Assembly (NCBI GenBank): GCA_963762165.1
Contig: CAVXJN010000003.1
Location: 744,001-808,000 of the forward strand
Direction: 5' to 3'
DNA from: CAVXJN01 sp963762165
Lineage (GTDB): Bacteria; Pseudomonadota; Gammaproteobacteria; JASBUN01
Length of the DNA stretch: 64,000 bases
The notes below the pieces were generated by a model. That model did not search any database and was not told where the DNA came from. It worked only from the letters and a program-made list of their open reading frames with translations. This document shows, in pieces, positions 1-9,246 of this stretch. Positions within the stretch are counted from its first letter, which is position 1; the number at the start of each line of letters is the position of its first letter. The position numbers and the translations under genes are program-made.

Positions 1-13
1 ATTCGGTGACTTG

Positions 14-566
14 ATGTCCGACCGCAGTCGCAATCAAGCCAACAGGCGGGTCGTACGACGAGCGCTGCTGCTCGCAGCCGGTATGTTCGGGTTCGGCTAT
101 CTCATGGTGCCGATGTACAGCGCGGTCTGCGCCGCCCTCGGCCTCAACGGCCAAACCCGGCAAATCGCGGCTGATGCCGGCAAGGATATCGTGGTCGATC
201 GCGATCGAGTCGGTGACCGTGACATTGGACGCCAACACCAACACGAACCTGCCATGGCACTTCAAGCCGCTATTGCAGCGAATCGATGTTCGGCCTGGCG
301 AGTTCACCCGGGTAGAGTACGAGGCCAGGAATCTGTCCGGAGCCGATATTGTCGGCCAGGCGGCTCATAGCGTGACTCCATTGGGCGCCGCGAAGTATTT
401 CAAGAAATCGGAATGTTTCTGCTATCAGCAGCAGCCGCTGCGCGCGGGCGAATCCAAGCGGATGCCGGTGGTGTTCATGGTGGATCCGAAACTGCCTGCC
501 CATATCAAAGAGATCACGCTTTCCTATACGTTTTTGCGTGCCGACCAATATGCGATTGCAGACTAA
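14..566 (+). CDS. ctaG: Cytochrome c oxidase assembly protein CtaG/Cox11 (one frame break)
   Basis: Copper chaperone that supplies CuB of cytochrome c oxidase subunit I. It is anchored in the inner membrane with its copper domain in the periplasm. Residues ~17-36 form the membrane helix, followed by PMYSAVCAALGLNG, the family's post-helix motif. The copper-binding CFC motif reads ECFCYQQQ at nt ~411-434. The reading frame changes by +1 between about nt 195 and 215; family sequence continues on both sides (VTVTLDAN...NLPWHF after the break), so I give the full reconstructed gene of ~183 residues, a normal Cox11 length. The start ATG at 14 overlaps a possible upstream stop (TGATG), which suggests translational coupling to a gene outside the window. 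It heads the aa3 oxidase assembly block. Confidence 0.88.
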
Positions 567-664
567 AGGGCTTGCGATGCGGAACCGAATGCGGCGAATC
601 CCGGTTCCAAAGCAGGACGCCATAACAAATAGAAATTAGAAAATGCCAAAGAGAGGATCGATCT

Positions 665-1531
665 ATGTCTGAAGCACACGGTGGATATTACCTGCCGGCG
701 CCAAGCTTTTGGCCGCTTGTCGGGTCAATCGGGCTGTTTCTGACCACCGGCGGGTTTGCCTATTTTCTGGTGGAGGGCGGAACCAGCTGGATCATGATCG
801 CGGGTCTGTTGGTCATCGCGTTCATGTTGTTCGGCTGGTTCGGCACTGTAATCAAGGAAAGCCTGTCCGGCGCCTACAACGCACAGGTCGATCGCTCGTT
901 CCGGATGGGGATGGCGTGGTTCATTTTCTCAGAAGTGATGTTTTTCGGCGCCTTCTTCGGCGCGTTGTTCTATATCCGCATGTTCTCCGTGCCCTGGCTG
1001 GGCGGTGCCGGCAACAACTACTCGACCCATGAATGGCTGTACCCGGCGTTTTCCGCTGCCTGGCCTACCTCCGGTCCCGGAGAAGTCGGCGGCGGATTCA
1101 CGGTCATGGACGCCTGGGGCATTCCGGCATTGAATACCCTAATCCTGCTCAGCTCAGGCGTGACCGTGACGTGGGCCCATTGGGGTCTGAAGAAAGGTAG
1201 CCGCAGTCAGTTGGTGCTGGGATTGTTGGCCACGGTTATTCTCGGCTTTACCTTTTTGGGCTTTCAGGCTTTCGAATACCATCACGCGTACACCGAAATG
1301 GGCCTGACCCTGAAGGACGGTGCCTACGGCAATACCTTCTACATGCTGACCGGGTTTCACGGTCTACACGTGACCATCGGCGCCATGATGCTGCTGGTCA
1401 TCATGTTGCGTTCCATGAAAGGGCATTTTTCCGAACACCATCACTTCGCCTTCGAAGCTGCCGCATGGTATTGGCACTTCGTGGACGTCGTATGGCTGGG
1501 GTTGTTTATTTTCGTTTACTGGTTGGTTTGA
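665..1531 (+). CDS. ctaE: Cytochrome c oxidase subunit III (aa3 type)
   Basis: Membrane subunit III of the aa3 heme-copper oxidase, which stabilises the proton-pumping core. The protein has 288 residues and seven predicted membrane helices, the usual length for proteobacterial subunit III. The conserved acidic helix FSEVMFFGAFFG and the C-terminal WYWHFVDVVWLGLF motif are present. A purine-rich ribosome site (GAGAGGA) lies just before the ATG. It follows ctaG by about 100 bases, the standard order in gammaproteobacteria; subunits I and II would lie upstream of the window. Confidence 0.96.
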   Translation: MSEAHGGYYLPAPSFWPLVGSIGLFLTTGGFAYFLVEGGTSWIMIAGLLVIAFMLFGWFGTVIKESLSGAYNAQVDRSFRMGMAWFIFSEVMFFGAFFGALFYIRMFSVPWLGGAGNNYSTHEWLYPAFSAAWPTSGPGEVGGGFTVMDAWGIPALNTLILLSSGVTVTWAHWGLKKGSRSQLVLGLLATVILGFTFLGFQAFEYHHAYTEMGLTLKDGAYGNTFYMLTGFHGLHVTIGAMMLLVIMLRSMKGHFSEHHHFAFEAAAWYWHFVDVVWLGLFIFVYWLV

Positions 1532-1684
1532 GCGATTCGATATTCCGGGTTCGATGCGAGGCGCCACGATTCTCGCGTACTCGCACGCGACCGAATCCGG
1601 AGTTTCAATCGAAGGCAGTCGGACTAGATCTGAAATCGCGAACCGCCAATCGCGGCAATAACGCACACCGACTCGCGACAGCGT

Positions 1685-1891
1685 TCAAACGGGTGGATGG
1701 GGCTGAATCCACCCGGTGGCGGCGCCGATCAGCAGCAGAATGAACAACGCGAGTGACAGGCCTATGCGCCAAGTAAGGGATTTGACCGTGCGGGTCGATT
1801 GTCCCTTGTCCCGGATCAGGAAATAGAGCCCCGAAAACAGCGTGCTCAGGATAATCAGCAGTAACAGAACGACCAGAGATTTGAACAGCAT
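1685..1891 (-). CDS. Twin transmembrane protein, DUF2909 family
   Basis: Small inner-membrane protein of 68 residues with two hydrophobic helices (about residues 2-23 and 44-62) separated by a short charged loop containing RDKGQSTRT. I use the ATG at 1891, because the longer reading frame adds 22 residues without membrane or family character. Genes of this family sit between ctaE and the SURF1 gene in many proteobacteria, including Pseudomonas, usually on the opposite strand as here. The function is unknown; the context suggests a link to cytochrome oxidase biogenesis. Confidence 0.8.
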   Translation of the reverse strand: MLFKSLVVLLLLIILSTLFSGLYFLIRDKGQSTRTVKSLTWRIGLSLALFILLLIGAATGWIQPHPPV

Positions 1892-1995
1892 GATGAACCG
1901 CGCGAAGGGAGCTTGAAGTGGCAGTATAGCAGTGTGACGGTAGCCGGCGACAGCCATGGTGGTGCACTCCGGCGCCCATGTACGATGGTTACCCG

Positions 1996-2782
1996 ATGCG
2001 CATTGGTAAATACAAATTTCGACCGCGCCTGATTCCGACGCTGGTCACATTGATATTGCTTCCAGTATTGATCTCTCTCGGTTTTTGGCAGCTGGGACGC
2101 GCGGATCAGAAATATGCGGCGCGGGCATTGCGCGAACAGCGAATGACGCAGCCGCCGCGCGCGCTGTCGGTGGCCGATACCGACGTCGGCGCGATGCTCG
2201 CGAGGCACGTGAATACCGCCGGCCGCTTCGATCTGCAGCATCAGTTCTTGCTGCAGAATCAAGTGTACCGGGAGCAGCCGGCTACCAAGTCTATACGCCA
2301 TTGCGTCTCGATGCAGACGCCGCGGTGCTGGTGGATCGCGGATGGGTCGCGGCGCAGCCGGGGATCGCGACCAGCAACCGGATCTGAGCGGCACCGCGGA
2401 GCCGGTTTCGTTTACCGCGGTGGTCGATACGCCGCCGAGCATAGGCCTGAAGCTCGGGGCGCCGGATGCGGGTGCGACAGCAATGGCCGCGGCAAGGTGC
2501 AGTACCTGGATCTGGATTGGGCGCAGCGGCAGCTCGGCTACCGATTGCTACCGTACGTGCTGCTGCCGACTGATCTGGCGAGCGGGTTTGGTGCAGAACC
2601 GCACGCCTGAACACATCGGTGAGCGGGGCATGCCGCCGGAAAAGCACATCAGCTATGCCGTGCAATGGTTTGCATTGGCGTTGGCGCTGGTTGTGATCTA
2701 CATCGCGGTCAATACACGCCGCAGCTTCGAGGGTACCGGGCAGGATGATGGCAACAACGACTCAGCCGATGCGCCGCACTAG
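1996..2782 (+). CDS. SURF1 family cytochrome oxidase biogenesis protein (four frame breaks)
   Basis: Inner-membrane factor for heme A insertion and assembly of aa3 oxidase. The N-terminal helix segment (LIPTLVTLILLPVLISLGFW, QLGR) and the motifs YQVYTPLRL, VDRGWV and the C-terminal helix AVQWFALALALVVIYIAVN are typical of SURF1. They lie in three different frames: breaks occur near 2270-2290, 2370-2390 and 2480-2500 (each -1) and 2575-2595 (+1). Read across the breaks the gene gives ~260 residues, a normal length. Four breaks in ~320 bases are most simply sequence error, but a true pseudogene cannot be excluded. The 3' end overlaps the next gene by 38 bases. Confidence 0.8.
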
Positions 2783-3410
2783 CGGCTTTCCCTACATTCC
2801 GATGTTGATCGTAGCCCTGTTCCTGGCGCCGATGATCGCCGCGTGGGTGGCATTCAAGTATTTTCCGGAGCAGATGCGTTCCCTTGGCGCCAACAACTAC
2901 GGCCAGTTCATTAAGCCGCTGCGCAAAATCGAACTACAGGGACTGAGCGCGGAAGACGGCGCGGCGCTGGAGTCCGGCTTTTTTGACGGCAAGTGGACCT
3001 ATCTCTACATCGATGCCAGCGACTGCAATGCGAGGTGTAAGGCCGCACTGTACGAAATGCGTCAGGTACGCTTGGCGCAGGGCGACGAGCGCGACCGCTT
3101 GCAACGCCTCTTCGTGCTCACGGATCGCAGCCATCTGGACCAGCTGGGCGAGTTGATGCGGCAGCAATTCCCGCACCAGAGCATGGTGTTCGCCGACGAT
3201 CGAGCCCGGACGGCATTGCGCGAGGCGCTAAAACTCGACGACGGTGCATCGCCCCTGTCCGCAGGTCGCATCTACGTGATCGATCCGCTGGGTCGCGCGA
3301 TGATGTATTACGAACCGGTCGAGTCTGCAGACCAGTCCCAGGTGCTCGAGAAGGCGACCGGCATGCGCAAGGACATGACCAAGCTATTGAAGAACAGTAA
3401 GACGAAATGA
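2745..3410 (+). CDS. Membrane-anchored SCO-like thioredoxin-fold protein in the aa3 oxidase cluster
   Basis: The product has 221 residues, one N-terminal membrane helix (~18-38) and then a periplasmic domain with the pair C94-x3-C98 (SDCNARC), the spacing used by SCO copper chaperones. It corresponds in position to the uncharacterised protein between SURF1 and ctaA in Pseudomonas. A role in thiol-disulfide or copper handling for oxidase assembly is inferred; I do not see an obvious SCO copper-ligand histidine. Two ATGs (2745, 2748) lie inside the end of the SURF1 gene. Its stop overlaps the ctaA start by four bases (ATGA), so it is translated with ctaA. Confidence 0.75.
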   Translation: MMATTTQPMRRTSGFPYIPMLIVALFLAPMIAAWVAFKYFPEQMRSLGANNYGQFIKPLRKIELQGLSAEDGAALESGFFDGKWTYLYIDASDCNARCKAALYEMRQVRLAQGDERDRLQRLFVLTDRSHLDQLGELMRQQFPHQSMVFADDRARTALREALKLDDGASPLSAGRIYVIDPLGRAMMYYEPVESADQSQVLEKATGMRKDMTKLLKNSKTK

Positions 3411-4486
3411 GCCGTTACACACAACATCCCTGGTTTGGCCGCATCGCACTGCTGGCCACGGCGCTAGCCCTGTGCGTGGTGGTGTTGGGCGCCTACGTGC
3501 GCCTTTCCGACGCCGGTCTCGGTTGTCCCGATTGGCCCGGCTGCTATGGCCGTCTCGCCGTTCCCGAAGCGCCCGAGCACGTGGCGGAAGCGGAGCGCGT
3601 CTTTCCCGACCGGCCCGTGGAAGCGGCCAAGGCCTGGAAGGAGATGGTGCATCGCTATTTCGCCAGCACCCTTGGCCTGTTGATCGTCACCATGGCCATC
3701 ATTGCCGTGCGCAACCGCGGCCGTCGGCCGGGGCAGCCACTGTCGCTGCCGCTGTTTCTGGTGGCCCTGGTCGTGTTTCAGGGCATTATGGGGATGTGGA
3801 CCGTCACGTTGTTACTCAAACCGCTGATCGTGATGGGTCATCTGTTGGGCGGCATGGCGACATTGTCGCTGTTGTGGTGGACTTGGCTGCGCGAGCGAGG
3901 GCCGATGATGCCAGCCGCCACGGCGGAGCCCGGGCTGCGCACGTGGGCGTTGGTGGCGCTGGTGTTGGTCGCCGCGCAAATCGCCCTGGGCGGCTGGACC
4001 AGTTCCAATTATGCTGCTCTGGCCTGCACCGAGTTTCCAACTTGTCACGGCGGCCAATGGTGGCCGAACATGGATTTCCGCGAAGGCTTTGTGCTGTGGC
4101 GCGGCATCGGCGTCAACTACGAATACGGCGTGCTGGAACATCCGGCACGGGCGGCGATCCACATGACCCACCGTATCGGTGCACTGGTGGTGGCGCTGGC
4201 CGTAGGCGGCCTCGCCCTGCGTCTGCTGCGCAGCCGCGCCGCGCGGCTACGCAAAACCGGTGTGCTGCTCGCGGCTGTGCTGGTGCTGCAGATCGGATTG
4301 GGCATCGCCAACGTGTTGCTGAGCTTGCCGTTGCCGGTCGCGGTTGGCCACAACGCGGGCGCAGCACTGTTGCTTTTGATCGTGGTATTGCTCAATCATC
4401 AGCTGCGGCCGTTGCCCCACGCTGCGCGCGAAACCGTACGACGAGACCGGTGCGCACTGACGCCCGGCGAACCTATAAGAGGATGA
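3407..4486 (+). CDS. ctaA: Heme A synthase (CtaA/COX15)
   Basis: Converts heme O to heme A by oxidising the C8 methyl group, in the inner membrane. The product has 359 residues and eight predicted helices in two four-helix halves. The heme-ligand histidines can be recognised in MVHRYFAS, MGHLLGGM, HMTHRIGAL and VGHNAGAA. Cysteine pairs in loops (GCPDWPGC and CTEFPTC) are as in the cysteine-containing CtaA class. The gene overlaps the upstream gene by ATGA and is followed four bases later by ctaB, the enzyme that makes its substrate, so the two form a tight pathway pair. Confidence 0.95.
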   Translation: MSRYTQHPWFGRIALLATALALCVVVLGAYVRLSDAGLGCPDWPGCYGRLAVPEAPEHVAEAERVFPDRPVEAAKAWKEMVHRYFASTLGLLIVTMAIIAVRNRGRRPGQPLSLPLFLVALVVFQGIMGMWTVTLLLKPLIVMGHLLGGMATLSLLWWTWLRERGPMMPAATAEPGLRTWALVALVLVAAQIALGGWTSSNYAALACTEFPTCHGGQWWPNMDFREGFVLWRGIGVNYEYGVLEHPARAAIHMTHRIGALVVALAVGGLALRLLRSRAARLRKTGVLLAAVLVLQIGLGIANVLLSLPLPVAVGHNAGAALLLLIVVLLNHQLRPLPHAARETVRRDRCALTPGEPIRG

Positions 4487-4490
4487 GTCC

Positions 4491-5435
4491 ATGCGACGCG
4501 GCTTGACCGAAACCTTGCAGCAAACGAGCCTGCGTGCGCCTGCGGCCTTTTTGCACTGGCGCGATTATTACGAATTGTGCAAACCCCGGGTCGTGGCGCT
4601 GATCGTATTCACCGCCATCGTCGGCATGTTCCTCGCGACTGATCCGCCGGGCATGGTGCCGCTATGGACCCTGCTGTTCGGCACGATCGGCATCGGCCTG
4701 TCCGCCGCTTCAGCGGCGGCCATCAATCATGTGGTCGATCAGCGGGTCGATGGCATCATGAACCGTACCCGCAACCGGCCGTTGCCGACCGGACACGTGC
4801 CCGTACGCAATGCTCTGGCATTCGCGCTGCTGATCGGTGTCATCGGATTGAGCAGCCTCTGGTTTCTGATCAACCCGTTGACTGCGGCCCTGACGTTCGT
4901 GTCGCTGATCGGCTATGCGGTGATCTATACCATGTTCCTGAAGCGTGCCACCCCCCAGAATATCGTGATTGGGGGCGCTGCCGGCGCCGCGCCGCCGGTG
5001 TTGGGATGGACTGCCATGACCGGCAGTGTCGACCCCCACGCATTGTGGTTGTTCCTGATCATATTCGTCTGGACCCCGCCACACTTCTGGGCCCTGGCCA
5101 TTTATCGGCGCGACGAATATGCCAAGGTTGATATCCCGATGCTGCCGGTGACCCACGGCACTTCGTTTACCCGTCTGCATGTGCTGCTCTACACCGTGTT
5201 GCTGGTCGTGGTTACGGTCATGCCGTTTCTGACCCGCATGAGCGGGCCGTTCTACCTGGTCGGCGCCTTGGCATTGGGGTTCGGGTTCCTCTATTACGCA
5301 TTCGCGCTTTGGCGCACCGCCAGCGATCGGCTGGCGATCAAGACCTTCGCCTATTCCATCGTCTACCTGATGGCCCTGTTCGCGGTGCTGCTCGTGGATC
5401 ATTACGTGCCCCGCTTCCTGGCCCTGTTGGGCTGA
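4491..5435 (+). CDS. ctaB: Protoheme IX farnesyltransferase (heme O synthase)
   Basis: UbiA-type membrane prenyltransferase that adds a farnesyl group to heme B to give heme O. It has 314 residues and about nine helices. The first aspartate-rich site reads NHVVDQRVDGIMNRT followed by RNRPLP, the diagnostic heme O synthase motif; the second region contains YRRDEYAKVDIPMLPV. The ribosome site AGAGGATG precedes the ATG. It is the last gene of the aa3 assembly block; a 273-base gap with a promoter-like sequence separates it from ccoN. Confidence 0.96.
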   Translation: MRRGLTETLQQTSLRAPAAFLHWRDYYELCKPRVVALIVFTAIVGMFLATDPPGMVPLWTLLFGTIGIGLSAASAAAINHVVDQRVDGIMNRTRNRPLPTGHVPVRNALAFALLIGVIGLSSLWFLINPLTAALTFVSLIGYAVIYTMFLKRATPQNIVIGGAAGAAPPVLGWTAMTGSVDPHALWLFLIIFVWTPPHFWALAIYRRDEYAKVDIPMLPVTHGTSFTRLHVLLYTVLLVVVTVMPFLTRMSGPFYLVGALALGFGFLYYAFALWRTASDRLAIKTFAYSIVYLMALFAVLLVDHYVPRFLALLG

Positions 5436-5523
5436 ACTTCGGGTCCGCGCCTGATCCGAGCATCCGGGCGCGGGCCACATCCACTCCCAACGGTCCAGTC
5501 CGCCGCCGAAGCGCGATTATCAC

Positions 5524-5553
5524 TTGATCGCTCTTTGTTTGGCATATTAGAAT
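5524..5553 (+). promoter_or_regulatory. Candidate sigma-70 promoter for the cbb3 operon
   Basis: TTGATC (5524-5529) and TAGAAT (5548-5553) are separated by 18 bases, upstream of ccoN. A TTGAT half-site typical of FNR/Anr overlaps the -35, but I do not see the matching ATCAA half at the right spacing, so oxygen control by Fnr is only possible. Most of the remaining 5436-5708 gap shows no other recognisable element. Confidence 0.4.
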
Positions 5554-5708
5554 ATTCTGGATTTCCATGGACAGTTTCATTCCCCGTACCCAGCGGCCCC
5601 GGTTGCCGCTACACTTCGGGGCCCGTTCGGGCGCCTGTTAAACGGCGGGTTCCGCGGACACATCCGGCCGCAAGGCCACGGCAGCAAGAAAACGGAGCGA
5701 GGCGAGGT

Positions 5709-7162
5709 ATGGCACAGGCGATCGCGTCTACCGAGCAGTACAACTACGACATCGTGCGGAAATTTGCCATCATGGCGCTGGTCTGGGCGGTGATCGGCAT
5801 GTCGGTCGGATTGTACATAGCATTGGAACTGGCATTCCCGGCTTTCAATCTCGATATAGCTCAAATCACCTTCGGCCGTCTGCGGCCGGTACACACCACG
5901 CTGGTGGTTTTCGGTTTCGGCGGTAGCGCACTGTTCGCGACGTCCTACTACGTCGTCCAGCGCACCTGCCAAACCCGGCTATGGGGCGACGGCCTCGCCA
6001 ATTTCACCTTCTGGGGTTGGCAGGCGACCGCTGATATTGGGCGTGATTAGCTACATGGCCGGTTACAGCCAGAGTCGTGAATACGCGGAATTCCCCTGGC
6101 CGATCGATCTCCTGATCGCGGTGGTCTGGATCGCCTACCTGGCGATTTATGTTCAAACCCTGCGCCGTCGCTCGCAGCCCCATATCTACGTCGCCAACTG
6201 GTTTTATCTGGGCTTCATCCTGGCGACTGCATTGCTGCACATATTCAACAACCTGGCCGTGCCGGTGGGCATGTTCAGTATGGAGTCCTACAGCGCTTTC
6301 TCGGGCGTCCAGGACGCCATGACCCAATGGTGGTACGGCCACAACGCGGTTGGATTCTTCCTCACCGCCGCGTTCCTGGGGATGATGTACTACTTCGTGC
6401 CGAAGCAGGCCGGTCGTCCGGTGTATTCCTATCGGTTGTCCATCATCCATTTCTGGGCACTGGTGTTTCTGTACATGTGGGCGGGTGCCCACCATTTGCA
6501 TTGGACGGCGTTGCCCGACTGGACTTCCACCCTGGCAGCGACCTTCTCGGTGATGCTGCTGCTGCCGTCCTGGGGCGGCATGATCAACGGCATCATGACC
6601 CTGTCCGGCGCCTGGGAGAAACTGCGCACCGATCCGATCATGCTGTTCCTGATCACCGCACTTTCGTTCTACGGCATGTCGACGTTCGAAGGGCCGCTGA
6701 TGGCGCTGAAGAGCGTCAATGCGCTTGTCTCACTACACCGACTGGACCATCGGTCACGTGCACTCCGGCGCACTGGGCTGGGTGGCGCTGATTACGTTCG
6801 GCTCCATGTATCATCTGGTGCCCCGCCTGTATGACACCAAGATGTTCAGCACCCGCCTGATCTATGTGCATTTCTGGCTGGCGAGTATCGGCATCGTGCT
6901 GTACATCACTTCCATGTGGGTGGCCGGCATCGGGCAGGGCCTGCTGCTGCGCGGCTTCGACGAGTACGGCAACCTGGCCTACAGCTTCATCGAGACCGTC
7001 GCCTTCCTGCACCAGCCATACGTCTGGCGTGCCCTGGGCGGCGCATTCTTCCTGTCGGGCGTATTGGTGATGGTCTACAACATGGTGCGCACGATCTTCC
7101 GAGCCAAGCGCGAGGCAGCGGTGCTCGAAGCGAAACTCGCCGCCAAATTGGCAAGCGCCTGA
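5709..7162 (+). CDS. ccoN: cbb3-type cytochrome c oxidase subunit I, CcoN (two frame breaks)
   Basis: Catalytic subunit of the high-affinity cbb3 oxidase, carrying hemes b and b3 and CuB. I choose the ATG at 5709, which follows a GAGGCGAGG ribosome site and gives MAQAIASTEQYNYD; upstream sequence lacks family similarity. Histidine motifs visible in order are HTTLVVFGFGG, YGHNAVGFF, AGAHHLHW (CuB region) and HYTDWTIGHVHSGALGW near the C-terminal third. The frame shifts by +1 near 6030 (between WGWQAT and LGVISYMAGYSQ) and again near 6725 (between SVNAL and SHYTDW). Both joins restore continuous CcoN sequence of ~484 residues, the usual size, so errors in the sequence are likely. Confidence 0.9.
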
Positions 7163-7180
7163 TCCGTCGGAGTCATAGCG

Positions 7181-7933
7181 ATGAAGCATGAAACAATCGA
7201 AACCAATGCGGGCTGGTTGATCGCGCTCACACTGGTGGTGATCAGTATCGGCGGTCTGGTGGAGATCGTGCCCTTGTTCTATATCAACGGCACGGTGGAA
7301 GAGGTCAAGAACGTCGACGGTACCGACGCCGTGCGCCCGTATACTCCGTTGGAGATACGCGGCCGCGATATCTACGTGCGCGAAGGTTGCTATCTGTGCC
7401 ACTCGCAGATGATTCGCCCGTTCCGGGACGAAATGCTGCGCTACGGCCATTACTCCCTGGCGGCGGAATCCCAGTACGACCATCCGTTCCAGTGGGGTTC
7501 GAAACGCACCGGTCCGGATCTGGCTCGTGTAGGCGGCAAATATTCCAACGAATGGCACGTGCAGCATCTGACCGCGCCCCGTTCGGTGGTTCCGGAATCG
7601 ATCATGCCGAATTATCCGTGGCTGCTGAAAACCGATCTGAGCTATTCCGACATCGCCGATCGCATGAAGGCGTTAAAGAAGGTGGGTGTGCCGTACTCCC
7701 TGACGGACGAAGAGTACCAAGCAAACGTCAAGCGATTCGGCAAGGATGTGGCGGAGAAATTGAATATCATCGATGCCGAGAAGAACCTTCTGGCGCAGGC
7801 CGAGGCTGGTAATTTCGACGGTGACCGTTCGCGCCTCACGGAAATGGACGCACTGGTGGCATATCTCCAGGTACTGGGCACCATGGTGGACTTCAGTCAG
7901 TACAAAGAAGGCCATTTCGCGGAATTCCGCTAA
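7181..7933 (+). CDS. ccoO: cbb3-type cytochrome c oxidase subunit II, CcoO
   Basis: Monoheme cytochrome c subunit of the cbb3 oxidase, anchored by one N-terminal helix (~12-33) with the heme domain in the periplasm. The heme c site is C70-Y-L-C73-H74 (GCYLCHSQ). The axial-methionine region reads VVPESIMPNYPWL. It has 250 residues, slightly longer than the shortest CcoO proteins. It lies 18 bases after ccoN. Confidence 0.96.
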   Translation: MKHETIETNAGWLIALTLVVISIGGLVEIVPLFYINGTVEEVKNVDGTDAVRPYTPLEIRGRDIYVREGCYLCHSQMIRPFRDEMLRYGHYSLAAESQYDHPFQWGSKRTGPDLARVGGKYSNEWHVQHLTAPRSVVPESIMPNYPWLLKTDLSYSDIADRMKALKKVGVPYSLTDEEYQANVKRFGKDVAEKLNIIDAEKNLLAQAEAGNFDGDRSRLTEMDALVAYLQVLGTMVDFSQYKEGHFAEFR

Positions 7934-7962
7934 ACCGGCTTCCGCGAGGCGGAGTGGATGGG

Positions 7963-8199
7963 ATGTTCGATTGGTTCGGATGGATCGCCCGTTTGGAGAA
8001 CAGCAAGGCCGTCGCGGTGGTGCTGTTCTTCGTGGTGTTCTGTCTGATCCTGTTGTACGTGTACACCGGACGCAAGCGCAGCGCACGACTCGAATCATAC
8101 AAATACATTCCGTTGGACGATGACGACGACCGAGAGCCGGGCGTCGACCGCAAGGTGAAAGAAGATGGCCGAAGCGAAGACGACAAAACATCACGCTAA
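7963..8199 (+). CDS. ccoQ: cbb3-type oxidase small subunit CcoQ
   Basis: Single-helix subunit (helix ~16-34) with a charged cytoplasmic tail, of the type that stabilises the cbb3 complex. It contains LLYVYTGRKRSARLESY and an acidic stretch. Two in-frame ATGs exist (7954 and 7963). The AGGCGGAG sequence at ~7944-7951 is better spaced for 7963, giving 78 residues, so I chose that start. It is longer than the usual 50-60 residues because of the acidic and lysine-rich tail, which overlaps the first 35 bases of ccoP. Confidence 0.85.
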   Translation: MFDWFGWIARLENSKAVAVVLFFVVFCLILLYVYTGRKRSARLESYKYIPLDDDDDREPGVDRKVKEDGRSEDDKTSR

Positions 8200-9100
8200 T
8201 GCGGTGCAGACCACCGGTCACGCGTGGGATGGCGACCTGCAGGAGTTCAACAACCCGCTGCCGCGCTGGTGGCTGTGGTCGTTCTACGCGACGGTCGTGT
8301 TCGCAGTAGTGTATTGGATCGTTTACCCGGCGTGGCCCGTCGGTAATACCTATACCACGGGCCTGTTCAACAGCATCACGTATCATGTGGGCGACAAGGA
8401 AGTCACCACCCATTGGAACACGCGGGCGCGCCTGGTACATGAGCTTCAGGAAGGCGAGGCCGCGAAGAAGCAAAAGCAATATATGAATCAGATCGCAGCC
8501 GCCAGCTACGACGAGATTCTAGCCAGTCCGAAGATGATGGATTTCACCCATTCGGTCGGCAACGTTTTGTTCGCGGACAATTGCGCGGCCTGCCACGGCG
8601 CCGGCGGTCAAGGCAAGGTGGGTTTATTCCCCAATCTGGTGGACGATGCCTGGTTGTGGGGCGGATCGGTGGAACAGATTCATACCACCATCTCCGGAGG
8701 ACGGCAGGGTTTCATGCCGTCGTTCAAGAATACGTTCACCGAAGCACAGCTCAACCAGGTCGCCGAATACGTCCTGAGCCTGTCCGGACACAAGGTCGAC
8801 CAAAGTCTTGCCGACCAGGGTCGGGTGCTGTTCCAGGGGCAGGGCGGCGGTTGTTATTACTGTCACGGCAAAGATGCAAAGGGCATGACGTCCCAAGGCT
8901 CGGCGAATCTCACCGATAGCATCTGGACCATCGCCGATGTGCCGGGTCAAACAACCGATGCAGCTAGGCGCGAAGTGATCAAGCAGGTCATTCGCAACGG
9001 CGTGCACCGCACGATGCCGACCTGGAAGGGTCGTCTGTCCGATACCGAAATCAAACTGCTCACCATCTACATGCACGACCTCAGCGGAGGCACGCGCTGA
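8165..9100 (+). CDS. ccoP: cbb3-type cytochrome c oxidase subunit III, diheme CcoP
   Basis: Diheme cytochrome c that passes electrons to CcoO and CcoN. It has 311 residues. The N-terminal part contains DGDLQEFNNPLPRWWLW, the signature CcoP lead-in to the membrane helix (~37-58). Two heme sites are seen: C140-A-A-C-H144 and C230-Y-Y-C-H234. The start lies inside ccoQ. A strong terminator follows the gene, so the ccoNOQP transcript probably ends here. Confidence 0.96.
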   Translation: MAEAKTTKHHANAVQTTGHAWDGDLQEFNNPLPRWWLWSFYATVVFAVVYWIVYPAWPVGNTYTTGLFNSITYHVGDKEVTTHWNTRARLVHELQEGEAAKKQKQYMNQIAAASYDEILASPKMMDFTHSVGNVLFADNCAACHGAGGQGKVGLFPNLVDDAWLWGGSVEQIHTTISGGRQGFMPSFKNTFTEAQLNQVAEYVLSLSGHKVDQSLADQGRVLFQGQGGGCYYCHGKDAKGMTSQGSANLTDSIWTIADVPGQTTDAARREVIKQVIRNGVHRTMPTWKGRLSDTEIKLLTIYMHDLSGGTR

Positions 9101-9130
9101 GCGTGTCGGCACTGCAGGTCTGCCCGGGAC

Positions 9131-9162
9131 GGGATCAGCGCCTGTTGCGCTGATCCCGTTTT
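9131..9162 (+). terminator. Rho-independent terminator after ccoNOQP
   Basis: An 11-base perfect stem (GGGATCAGCGC at 9131-9141 with GCGCTGATCCC at 9147-9157), a five-base loop and a following GTTTT form a typical intrinsic terminator, 30 bases past the ccoP stop. Confidence 0.85.
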
Positions 9163-9246
9163 GGCTTTCCTGAGCCGGGGTGCCGCTCGCGGCCCATAGT
9201 CACCGGATATCGCCGGTATCGAACGCGCACACGCGCCGCATCGAAT

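Noticed and set aside
270..623. Open frame on the minus strand opposite ctaG
   Set aside because: It is a shadow of the conserved Cox11 gene, with no family similarity or ribosome site.
4710..5480. Long 256-codon minus-strand frame opposite ctaB
   Set aside because: The sense strand encodes a complete heme O synthase; the antisense product is Gln/His/Arg-rich as expected from GC-rich shadow frames.
5521..5545. Fnr/Anr box upstream of ccoN
   Set aside because: Only a TTGAT half-site is present; no ATCAA at the required four-base spacing.
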